Shown here one piece after another: positions 1-5,220 of a stretch of DNA of 6,908 nt (position 1 is its first letter; each line of letters begins with the position of its first letter). The stretch spans positions 1 through 6,908 of the forward strand of contig DATKIY010000169.1 of assembly GCA_035543875.1 (NCBI GenBank), written 5' to 3'. The DNA comes from DATKIY01 sp035543875. GTDB taxonomy: Bacteria; Actinomycetota; Actinomycetes; JAHEKZ01. Under the pieces are notes generated by a model that was not told the DNA's origin, searched no databases, and saw nothing but the letters and a program-made list of their open reading frames with translations. A program made the translations under genes and the position numbers.

Positions 1-311
1 GCGTAGCCGTGTCCCCAGTACTGGTGAGCCAATCTCCACGCCACTTCCACGTCGTCGGGGTAGCTCTCCTGATGATGCAAGCCACACATCCCCAGGAACG
101 CGCCATCTTCGCGGCGCTCCACGGCGAGCAGGCCGAAGCCCTGTGTTTCAAAACACTCCTGACCCCACTCGGCGATCTCATCTGAATGGTCTCGGGGCAA
201 CGGCGAGCCACCGAGGGTTCGGTACACCGCGGGATCTGCGTTGAGCGCAGCGAACAACGGAAGGTCGGCTTGGCGGTAGGTGCGCAGGAGTAGCCGGGGA
301 GTCTGCGTCAC
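1..311 (-). CDS. GNAT family N-acetyltransferase, RimJ/RimL type (C-terminus outside window)
   Basis: I translated the reverse complement by hand. It opens with TPRLLLRTYRQADL, the usual first strand and helix of RimJ/RimL-type GNAT proteins, followed by the ALNADPAVYRTLGG segment. It continues to EVAWRLAHQYWGHGYA, which is strand 4 plus the start of the acetyl-CoA pyrophosphate loop (Q-x-x-G-x-G). The window edge cuts the gene just after this motif, so about the last third is missing. Family members move an acetyl group from acetyl-CoA to an amine on a protein N-terminus, an antibiotic or a small metabolite; the substrate cannot be told from this part. I chose the GTG at 311-309 because GGAG (320-317) sits 5 bases upstream and the protein then starts MTQTPRLLLR, as relatives do. 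An in-frame ATG at 332-330 would add seven residues, has weaker spacing to a ribosome site, and is the main alternative. The gene diverges from the next one. Confidence 0.88.
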   Translation of the reverse strand, partial: MTQTPRLLLRTYRQADLPLFAALNADPAVYRTLGGSPLPRDHSDEIAEWGQECFETQGFGLLAVERREDGAFLGMCGLHHQESYPDDVEVAWRLAHQYWGHGY

Positions 312-458
312 GACGACTCCGTCCCAGGTCATCACCTGAGCACCTTGCCACGATTACCGGATCAACGCTCGGCAGATATGCGCTCGATCGCTGTCCCGCC
401 GTCGACTGCTACTGGTCGACCCCTCGTCGGAGACTCGCTGGAGGGATAGGTTCGACGC

Positions 459-1259
459 ATGGCCTCTGAACTGAACTATCTCGATCATCTGGCGGTTGAG
501 TCAGCTCGCTTCGCCGACGTGTTGGGCGATGTCCCCTCGTCCGCACCAGTACCGACCTGTCCGGACTGGAACGCCGAGGACCTGCTCTGGCATCTGGCCG
601 AGGTCCAGTGGTTTTGGGGAACGATCGTGCGCACCGGCCTGACCGATGCTGCCGATGTCGAGAAGCTGGAGCCGGAACGGCCCAGTGACCGGGCGGGTGT
701 CACTGCCTTCTACAAGCGGAGCAGCAGTGACCTCACGGAGGCATTAACGAGTGCCTCCCCGTCCACTCCAGCGTGGACCTGGTCGACAGAACAGAGTGTC
801 GGCTTTATTCGTCGCCGTCAGGCCCACGAAGCATTGATACACCGGCTTGACGCGGAGCTCACGTCTGGTGAGCGCACCGCCATGGACGCTGGACTCAGCT
901 CAGACGGGATCGATGAAGCGCTGCGCGTGATGTACGGCGGCTTGCCACCGTGGGGAACCATTACCCCCGATGTCGGACGCACACTACGACTGCACGCAAC
1001 CGACACCGACGACTCCTGGCTGATTACCCTTGCCCGGTTCACCGGCACTGAGCCTGACACCGGGACCGAGCACGACGAGCCCGACATTCATATCTCCGCC
1101 ACAGATCCCGGTGACGCGTCGCAGGCAGCTGTGTCCGGGTCCGCAGAAGACCTGAACTGCTGGCTATGGCATCGACCAACCGTTGGACCCCTGGCACGCT
1201 CAGGCGATGAAGAAATCCTCGCCCAATTCGACGCCACCATCTCCCCCGGCATCAACTGA
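459..1259 (+). CDS. Maleylpyruvate isomerase family (MDMPI, DinB-like) mycothiol-dependent enzyme
   Basis: A 266-residue protein of the usual MDMPI length and two-part layout. The N-terminal four-helix part (about residues 5-160) carries the family signature VPTCPDWNAEDLLWHLAE. H45 in that segment, together with E124 and H128 in AHEALIHRLDAEL, matches the His...Glu-x3-His metal triad described for the Corynebacterium mycothiol-dependent maleylpyruvate isomerase. The stretch SSDGIDEAL (147-155) is also typical. The C-terminal part (about 170-262) resembles the MDMPI C-terminal domain, with ATDTDDSWLITL and a late SGSAEDLNCWLW segment. Family members are cytosolic and use mycothiol for isomerisation, transfer or detoxification, but most are uncharacterised, and no aromatic-degradation genes lie nearby, so a true maleylpyruvate substrate is unlikely to be more than a guess. 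A purine-rich GGAGGG (440-445) sits 13 bases before the ATG, rather far; AGG at 448-450 is closer. Confidence 0.85.
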   Translation: MASELNYLDHLAVESARFADVLGDVPSSAPVPTCPDWNAEDLLWHLAEVQWFWGTIVRTGLTDAADVEKLEPERPSDRAGVTAFYKRSSSDLTEALTSASPSTPAWTWSTEQSVGFIRRRQAHEALIHRLDAELTSGERTAMDAGLSSDGIDEALRVMYGGLPPWGTITPDVGRTLRLHATDTDDSWLITLARFTGTEPDTGTEHDEPDIHISATDPGDASQAAVSGSAEDLNCWLWHRPTVGPLARSGDEEILAQFDATISPGIN

Positions 1260-1263
1260 CCCA

Positions 1264-1321
1264 CCCCCCACTTTTAGGGGGGAACGTCACGTTCACCCCC
1301 TTCTTGCGGGGTCAAAGCCCC
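1264..1321 (+). terminator. Hairpin cluster after the MDMPI-family gene; likely terminator or attenuator-like element
   Basis: Starting 5 bases after the stop codon, C-tracts and G-tracts alternate. CCCCCC (1264-1269) can pair with GGGGGG (1277-1282) across a 7-base loop. The same G-tract plus GAACG (together 1277-1286) can instead pair with CGTTC and CCCCC (1290-1300), with one bulged A at 1295. CCCC (within 1296-1300) can pair with GGGG (1308-1311), and that GGGG with CCCC (1318-1321). There is no U-tract after any of them, so this would be a tail-less terminator of the kind common in actinobacteria. The overlapping pairings also allow a switch-like reading, which is inference. Confidence 0.45.
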
Positions 1322-1459
1322 ACCCATGATGACGAAACCATGCCGAACTCTCGACGCACTCGCAGCTGGTTCCCGGGTGGGCTAGCCGAAGAAGTCGTAG
1401 CTATCCGTGGGTGTAGATCGGGGTTGACACGCAATCCCTTCCGCTGGACGTGCGGCCAG

Positions 1460-1479
1460 CGATGTTCCCTAGGACATCG
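1460..1479. promoter_or_regulatory. Operator-like inverted repeat (weak call)
   Basis: CGATGT (1460-1465) and ACATCG (1474-1479) form a perfect 6-bp inverted repeat around an 8-base centre, TCCCTAGG. The 20-bp dyad is the size expected for a dimeric regulator, and it lies 137 bases upstream of the nucleotidyltransferase start. No regulator gene is present in the window and chance dyads of this size are not rare, so this is only a candidate. Confidence 0.2.
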
Positions 1480-1615
1480 GACGGGTTCAAGGCGGACTTG
1501 GCTTCGCGGGTGAGGCTAGAGCGGGCCGGGAAACATTTCCGTCAATTGCGTAGTCCTCAGTCGCAGGAGAAATTGGGCAGCCAACAACTTTTTCATAGGG
1601 CAGAGTTGCGTCATC

Positions 1616-2311
1616 ATGGACGCCTTCCGAGTAGCAGCGCAGGTCGTCAAAACCCGGTTCCCTGAGGCGGTAGCCGCTGTTCTCGCCGGAAGCGTTGCCA
1701 GAGGCACCGCCACCGACACGTCGGACCTCGACATCGTCGTGGTCCTCGCCGGACCACCAGCCCCGTTCCGTGAAACGCTCCGCGCAAACGGTTGGGTTGT
1801 CGAGCTCTTCGTCAACACTCCGGACTCGCTGGAGTACTGGTACGGGCAAGACGGGCTCGAGCGACGCAACAGCCTGGCAGACATGGTTGTCCAAGGCATT
1901 CCACTTTTTGAAAGTTCCGAACTCTTCGAAATCAAGGCGAAGGCTGCGGCGATCATCGCGAGTGGGCCAACGCCGCTTAGCGAAACCGAAAGAGACGACC
2001 GTCGCTACGCATTGACCGACGTCTTGGAAGACCTGATGGGCACACATGACCCGGATGAGCGGGACGCGATCGCGGGTCAAGCACTCGTGTTGAGCGCAGA
2101 GTTAGCGCTGCTCGTCGACCGACGATGGCTGGGACGTGGGAAGTGGTTGATCCGGCGGCTGCGCGAAGCCGATCCAGACCTTGCCCATCAGCTCTCAGCC
2201 GCGCACCGCGAAGTCGTGAGTAGTGGAAGTCATACAGACCTGGTCAAGGTGATGGAAGACGTACTCGCCCGCGCCGGTGGACCACTCACGGAGGGCTACC
2301 TGAGGCAGTGA
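1616..2311 (+). CDS. Nucleotidyltransferase domain protein (minimal/MNT-like, pol beta superfamily) with C-terminal helical domain
   Basis: A 231-residue soluble protein. The N-terminal domain carries the nucleotidyltransferase signature: GSVARG at 25-30, then SDLDIVVV (36-43), whose D37 and D39 would bind the two metal ions. E63 in WVVELFV is the best candidate for the third carboxylate. From about residue 107 the protein is helical and holds an RRWLGRGKWLIRRLREADPD block (169-188), which looks like a substrate- or partner-binding region. Relatives transfer a nucleotide monophosphate to antibiotics, proteins or RNA; the substrate here is unknown. I see no R-x4-6-H HEPN motif in the C-terminal part and no separate HEPN gene beside it, so a toxin-antitoxin role is not supported. 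The ATG at 1616 is the only usable start: the frame is closed by a TAG at 1517-1519 and has no other ATG or GTG before 1616. It lacks a good ribosome site (AGGG at 1597-1600 is 15 bases away). Confidence 0.82.
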   Translation: MDAFRVAAQVVKTRFPEAVAAVLAGSVARGTATDTSDLDIVVVLAGPPAPFRETLRANGWVVELFVNTPDSLEYWYGQDGLERRNSLADMVVQGIPLFESSELFEIKAKAAAIIASGPTPLSETERDDRRYALTDVLEDLMGTHDPDERDAIAGQALVLSAELALLVDRRWLGRGKWLIRRLREADPDLAHQLSAAHREVVSSGSHTDLVKVMEDVLARAGGPLTEGYLRQ

Positions 2312-2355
2312 TGCACATAAGAGTGCCAGTCATTCACCATCCGACGCACGGCTGA
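2311..2355 (+). CDS. Possible 14-codon coupling ORF between nucleotidyltransferase and SDR genes
   Basis: The ATG at 2311 overlaps the stop codon of the nucleotidyltransferase gene by one base (TGATG). GAGG at 2302-2305 stands 5 bases before it, the best-placed ribosome site in this region. It would encode MHIRVPVIHHPTHG and stops at TGA 2353-2355, six bases before the SDR start codon and in the same frame. The SDR gene has no ribosome site of its own, so a ribosome ending here could restart at 2362. A decayed N-terminal extension of the SDR is an alternative, but the SDR already starts normally for its family. The peptide itself matches nothing I recognise. Confidence 0.35.
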   Translation: MHIRVPVIHHPTHG

Positions 2356-2361
2356 TGCCCA

Positions 2362-3228
2362 ATGCGCACGCTGGTCACAGGGCACCGGGGCATGGTGGGT
2401 CAAGAGGTGATCCGCGCGTTGACGCATGCCGGCCACGAAGTTGTCGGCTATGACCTGGTGGATGGAGACGACGTGCTGGACTACGCGCACTTACTGGCCA
2501 GCGCAACGGGATGCCACGCCGTCATACACCTCGCCGCACTAGACGAGGAGCCTGACGAACACAGCGAACTGAGCCCGAGGTCTATAGGCAGTGCTCCCGA
2601 CATCGCGACGACCAACATCGCGGGAACTCGAAACGTCCTTGCCGCCGCCGCGCAGGTAGGAATGAAGCGAGTGGTGTTCCTGAGCAGCGTCGACGTATTG
2701 GGCTGCTTCATGGGCCAGGGAAACCCCGACTACCTGCCCATAGACGACTACCATCCAACCAATCCCAAAGGGCCATATGCCCTATCGAAACTCGCAGCAG
2801 AGGACCTGTGCGAGGAATTCACCAAAACCACCGGGATACCAACCATTTGCCTTCGGCCGCCGGGTGTGTTCGATGCTGCAACGTACGCGTTCATCCGAAC
2901 CGCCCGGACCGAGAATCCGGAGTTCGAGTGGTCACCCTTTTGGGAGTACGGCGCGTTCATCGACGTAGCTGACCTCGCCCAGGCCGTATTGCACGCGTTA
3001 ACGGAGGAAATCTTCGGACATCACCGGCTACTCGTCTGTGCCGGCGACATCAGCTCTTCATCTGAGGACAGCTTGCAGTTAGCCAAGCGACTACTCCCCG
3101 ATGTGCCGGTCCATCACCCGGGGCAATACAAGCGGCATCCATTTGCCGCATTGGTCGACTCATCGAACGCGACGGCATTGCTGCGTTGGGTACCGCAACA
3201 TTCGTGGCGTCCAACCAACGCGCAATAA
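2362..3228 (+). CDS. NAD-dependent epimerase/dehydratase family protein (extended SDR)
   Basis: A 288-residue Rossmann-fold oxidoreductase. The nucleotide-binding motif TGHRGMVG (6-13, T-G-x-x-G-x-x-G) is at the very N-terminus. D31 at the end of the second strand (VVGYD) suggests NAD(H) rather than NADP(H). HLAAL (56-60), TTNIAGTRNVL (83-93), VVFLSS (104-109) and the catalytic YALSK (Y139, K143) follow in the usual order, with LRPPGVF (164-170) after the catalytic helix. The C-terminal substrate part is shorter than in classic UDP-sugar epimerases (about 310-340 residues). Family members oxidise, reduce, epimerise or dehydrate sugar nucleotides and related compounds; the substrate here is not evident. 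It follows the nucleotidyltransferase gene by 50 bases on the same strand, probably in one transcript. No Shine-Dalgarno sequence precedes the ATG at 2362, which fits translation coupled from upstream. Confidence 0.88.
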   Translation: MRTLVTGHRGMVGQEVIRALTHAGHEVVGYDLVDGDDVLDYAHLLASATGCHAVIHLAALDEEPDEHSELSPRSIGSAPDIATTNIAGTRNVLAAAAQVGMKRVVFLSSVDVLGCFMGQGNPDYLPIDDYHPTNPKGPYALSKLAAEDLCEEFTKTTGIPTICLRPPGVFDAATYAFIRTARTENPEFEWSPFWEYGAFIDVADLAQAVLHALTEEIFGHHRLLVCAGDISSSSEDSLQLAKRLLPDVPVHHPGQYKRHPFAALVDSSNATALLRWVPQHSWRPTNAQ

Positions 3229-3231
3229 CAG

Positions 3232-3254
3232 AAAAACCCCATGTCTTAATGGGG
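3232..3254 (-). terminator. Hairpin with U-tract on the minus strand
   Basis: CCCCAT (3237-3242) and ATGGGG (3249-3254) form a perfect 6-bp stem around a 6-base loop, GTCTTA. Five A's (3232-3236) precede it on the plus strand, so a minus-strand transcript would read stem, loop, stem, UUUUU, the classic intrinsic terminator. On the plus strand only AAA follows, so it would be at best a weak tail-less terminator for the SDR gene, which stops 8 bases before the U-tract complement begins. Confidence 0.5.
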
Positions 3255-3274
3255 AAACGTCCGAAACCTAAAAT
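3246..3274 (+). promoter_or_regulatory. Possible sigma-70-type promoter for the M23 peptidase gene
   Basis: TAAAAT at 3269-3274 matches the -10 consensus in five of six positions, and is one of the few AT-rich hexamers in the region. With a 17-base spacer the -35 would be TTAATG (3246-3251), a poor three-of-six match that overlaps the right arm of the neighbouring hairpin. The start of transcription would fall near 3281, giving a leader of about 65 bases before the ATG at 3346. Confidence 0.3.
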
Positions 3275-3345
3275 CCACCCTGAGATCACTCGCCGTTCAT
3301 TTCGACGTGTCTCCGGCGCCACGAATGCTGTTAGGTTGGACCATC

Positions 3346-4677
3346 ATGGGGCGCAACAAACTGGGGGCAGTGCTACTCGGCACAATCATCGGACTGACGT
3401 CGCTGACGACTCCGGCGTCTGCTGACGACCCCACTCCGAGCCCTAGCGATTCGGGTTCCGCGTCCCCGACACAGTCGCCAACATCTTCTCCGGATCCCAC
3501 ACCAACCACACCGTCGCCAACATCGACGCACTCCCCGCGCCCAACCAAACCCCAACCGACATCGTCTATCCCACCGCAGACGTTTGACCCAGGAAATTCC
3601 GATCCGACCAGTCGGCCCTCCCACGACAACCAGCCCAGTCATGGCGCGACTACCGAGCCAACGCAGCGCGGAGTCGACCCGTACCTAGTCAACGTGGCCA
3701 ACGACACGCTCGAACAGGCCACACGAAAAGCTCGAGCCGCGCTCGGGGCAGCGCAATCGGCGCAACTGCTGGCGCACCGCGCCCAGACTGCGTCGAAGCA
3801 GGCACAGGCTGACCTCGAGCACGCGCAGCAAGCATCGGCTCAGGCTGACGCCACTTTGGGCGAAATCGCTCGCACGCTGTACACGTATAACCTCGACCTC
3901 ACCACGCTTCAGGATCAAACGTCGATGTCGTGGCTCGCTCCACTCGACGACAGCTCGAGCGACTACGTCAAGCGCTCGGCTCAGCTCAGCCACCTTGCCG
4001 ACAAGCTGACGCAGCGCTACGCGCGCGCTCAACAGACTCTCGCGAACGCCGAAGCGACGCAAAGCCTGGCCGACCAGGCAGCGGCTGACGCCACGTCTGC
4101 CGTGCAGGCAGCCAGGGTGGCCAAACAGCGGGCGATGTCCGCGCAGAAGGCCGCCCAACAAGTGTTCTTGCGGGTCTCGAACTCGCAAGGTGGCGGCGCC
4201 GATGAAGCATGGTGGGCAAACGCTTCCGCAGGCAGCGACCTCGGCGAGTTTCTGGCCGGGCTTCACGGGGGGCCGAAGGTTTCACTGCAGTTCAGCCAAC
4301 CCGGATCCGGTGAGGTCACCAGTCCATACGGGATGCGAATGCACCCAATCTTGCACGTCTACAAGCTGCACACAGGGATCGACTACGCGGTCGGTGACGG
4401 GAAGATTCGTGCCGCCAAGGACGGTCGAGTCGTGCGAGCTGGTTACGACGTTGCCTATGGCAACTACGTCGTCATCTTGCACGGACAGTTCAAGGGGCGA
4501 TCGGTGGCCACCTTGTACGCGCACAGCGCCGCTTTGTACGTGCACCAGGGTGACCACGTCAAGACCGGCGATGTCATTGCGCTCGTCGGCGCCAGTGGGT
4601 ATGCCACTGGTCCGCATCTGCACTTCGAGGTACGCCTCGACGGACGCCCTGTCAACCCCGCGCCGTTCCTCAACTAA
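3346..4677 (+). CDS. Secreted M23 (LytM-type) peptidoglycan endopeptidase with Pro/Ser/Thr stalk and coiled coil
   Basis: A 443-residue exported cell-wall hydrolase that would cut peptide cross-links in peptidoglycan. Residues 1-26 are a signal peptide (R3/K5, hydrophobic core, cleavage after A24-S25-A26). Residues 27 to about 105 are a Pro/Ser/Thr-rich linker. About 108-281 is an Ala/Gln-rich coiled coil broken near 188-206 (around SMSWLAPLDDSS). The C-terminal M23 domain (about 320-443) has the full set of residues: H342 and D346 in HTGID and H426 in HLHFE as zinc ligands, with H393 in YAHS and H424 as catalytic histidines. A split coiled coil before the hydrolase resembles hydrolases activated by FtsEX (EnvC, PcsB, RipC), an inference from layout only. 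I preferred the ATG at 3346 because it gives a clean signal peptide and AGG lies at 3333-3335; in-frame GTG 3307 and ATG 3325 lack ribosome sites. Confidence 0.92.
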   Translation: MGRNKLGAVLLGTIIGLTSLTTPASADDPTPSPSDSGSASPTQSPTSSPDPTPTTPSPTSTHSPRPTKPQPTSSIPPQTFDPGNSDPTSRPSHDNQPSHGATTEPTQRGVDPYLVNVANDTLEQATRKARAALGAAQSAQLLAHRAQTASKQAQADLEHAQQASAQADATLGEIARTLYTYNLDLTTLQDQTSMSWLAPLDDSSSDYVKRSAQLSHLADKLTQRYARAQQTLANAEATQSLADQAAADATSAVQAARVAKQRAMSAQKAAQQVFLRVSNSQGGGADEAWWANASAGSDLGEFLAGLHGGPKVSLQFSQPGSGEVTSPYGMRMHPILHVYKLHTGIDYAVGDGKIRAAKDGRVVRAGYDVAYGNYVVILHGQFKGRSVATLYAHSAALYVHQGDHVKTGDVIALVGASGYATGPHLHFEVRLDGRPVNPAPFLN

Positions 4678-4707
4678 TTCAGCCGTTGGTCGTGGCAACA
4701 TGACCGA

Positions 4708-5169
4708 ATGCAGATCCTCCGGTACGAGCAAGACCGCGAGGCACTACGCCCACTGTTTCGACTGGCAGATGACTCTGAACCCGAAATCGACTCCTACATA
4801 ACCGAAGGCCTCGTAATAGCAGCCACGGACGGCGACGAAGTCGTCGGATACCTGCAGCTCACCGACAGCAAGGTTGCCGGCGCTGTCGAACTCAAGAGCA
4901 TGGCGGTGCAGGAGGACCGGCAGCGAGAAGGCGTTGGTCGTGCCTTGGTGGCGTCAGCAACCGCTCATTGTCAGAAACAGGGCGCATCGCGGTTGCTGGT
5001 GGCCACGGCCTCGGCCGATATCGGGAATCTGCGGTTCTACCAACGGCAAGGGTTCCGCCTGCGCAGCGTCGAACGCAACGCCTTCGGTCCCGAATCGGGA
5101 TACGCCAAAGGCATCGTCATCGATGGCATCCCGCTGCTCGATCGGGTCTGGCTCGACCTGGAGCTCTAG
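4708..5169 (+). CDS. GNAT family N-acetyltransferase
   Basis: A complete single-domain GNAT of 153 residues, a normal length. Strand 4 is ELKSMAVQ (61-68), followed by the acetyl-CoA pyrophosphate loop RQREGVGRALV (71-81; R/Q-x-x-G-x-G). LLVATA (97-102) is strand 5, and NLRFYQRQGF (107-116) is the N-x-x-F-Y motif with the conserved Tyr near the thioester. The C-terminal strand segment ends IPLLDRVWLDLEL. It would acetylate an amine using acetyl-CoA in the cytosol; the substrate is unknown. It lies 30 bases after the M23 peptidase gene on the same strand and could be read from that transcript. No strong ribosome site precedes the ATG at 4708. It is not a close copy of the other GNAT in the window, which belongs to the RimJ/RimL branch. 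The gene ends at TAG one base before a long hairpin. Confidence 0.88.
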   Translation: MQILRYEQDREALRPLFRLADDSEPEIDSYITEGLVIAATDGDEVVGYLQLTDSKVAGAVELKSMAVQEDRQREGVGRALVASATAHCQKQGASRLLVATASADIGNLRFYQRQGFRLRSVERNAFGPESGYAKGIVIDGIPLLDRVWLDLEL

Positions 5170-5170
5170 G

Positions 5171-5216
5171 AATGCGGAAGATCCGACCACCTGTAGGTGG
5201 TCGGATCTTCCGCATT
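5171..5216. terminator. Bidirectional terminator: perfect 21-bp inverted repeat
   Basis: The arms 5171-5191 (starting AATGCGGAAG) and 5196-5216 (ending CTTCCGCATT) are exact reverse complements around a 4-base loop, TGTA. The hairpin fills nearly the whole gap between the convergent GNAT stop (5167-5169) and the nrdJ stop (5223-5221). No U-tract follows on either strand. Position and symmetry indicate a shared terminator of the tail-less kind used in actinobacteria. Confidence 0.88.
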
Positions 5217-5220
5217 GCGT

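Larger units (their letters stand above)
1260..1615. other. 356-bp intergenic region without a convincing gene
   Basis: Between the MDMPI-family gene and the nucleotidyltransferase gene. The short open frames here (for example from a TTG at 1304 and an ATG at 1450) have no recognisable motif, are rich in Arg/Ser/Pro as in out-of-frame GC-rich DNA, and overlap each other. What can be seen is a hairpin cluster at 1264-1321 and a 6-bp-arm palindrome at 1460-1479. There is a TTGACA hexamer at 1424-1429, but no matching -10 box about 17 bases downstream (GACGTG at 1447-1452). The promoter of the nucleotidyltransferase-SDR pair presumably lies in this gap, but I cannot place it. Confidence 0.6.

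Noticed and set aside
401..420. Two GTCGAC hexamers 8 bases apart in the divergent intergenic region
   Set aside because: Only 6 bases each, self-palindromic, common in GC-rich DNA, and with no matching promoter elements nearby.
1264..1325. Possible G-quadruplex on the minus strand from the runs of C
   Set aside because: The G-runs are separated by loops far longer than the usual limit of about 7 bases, and hairpin pairing with the intervening C-runs is much more favourable.
1424..1452. TTGACA hexamer as the -35 of a promoter for the nucleotidyltransferase gene
   Set aside because: No AT-containing -10 box occurs at a usable distance; the sequence 17 bases downstream is GACGTG.
1304..1665. 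Two overlapping plus-strand frames of about 70 codons in the intergenic gap
   Set aside because: Arg/Ser-rich composition, no motif, overlapping each other and, for one, the start of a real gene; they look like non-coding DNA read in frame.
1487..2080. Long minus-strand open frame (about 197 codons) opposite the nucleotidyltransferase gene
   Set aside because: It lies antisense to a gene with clear catalytic motifs, shows no recognisable domain, and such frames are expected by chance in GC-rich coding DNA.
1616..2311. MNT antitoxin of a HEPN/MNT toxin-antitoxin pair
   Set aside because: The protein is longer than typical MNT antitoxins, and neither it nor its neighbours show a HEPN R-x4-6-H motif.
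3229..3345. Cyclic di-AMP (ydaO-type) riboswitch, often found before actinobacterial cell-wall hydrolase genes
   Set aside because: The gap is only 117 bases including the hairpin, and none of the conserved core segments of that riboswitch are visible.
3685..4285. Minus-strand frames opposite the coiled-coil segment
   Set aside because: They mirror the Ala/Gln-rich repeat region, which lacks stops on the opposite strand; no domain or start signal supports them.
4190..4801. About 200-codon plus-strand frame overlapping the M23 domain and the next gene
   Set aside because: It is a shifted-frame reading of the M23 domain; the residues are Ser/Thr/Arg-rich with no motif, whereas the other frame carries the full M23 active site.
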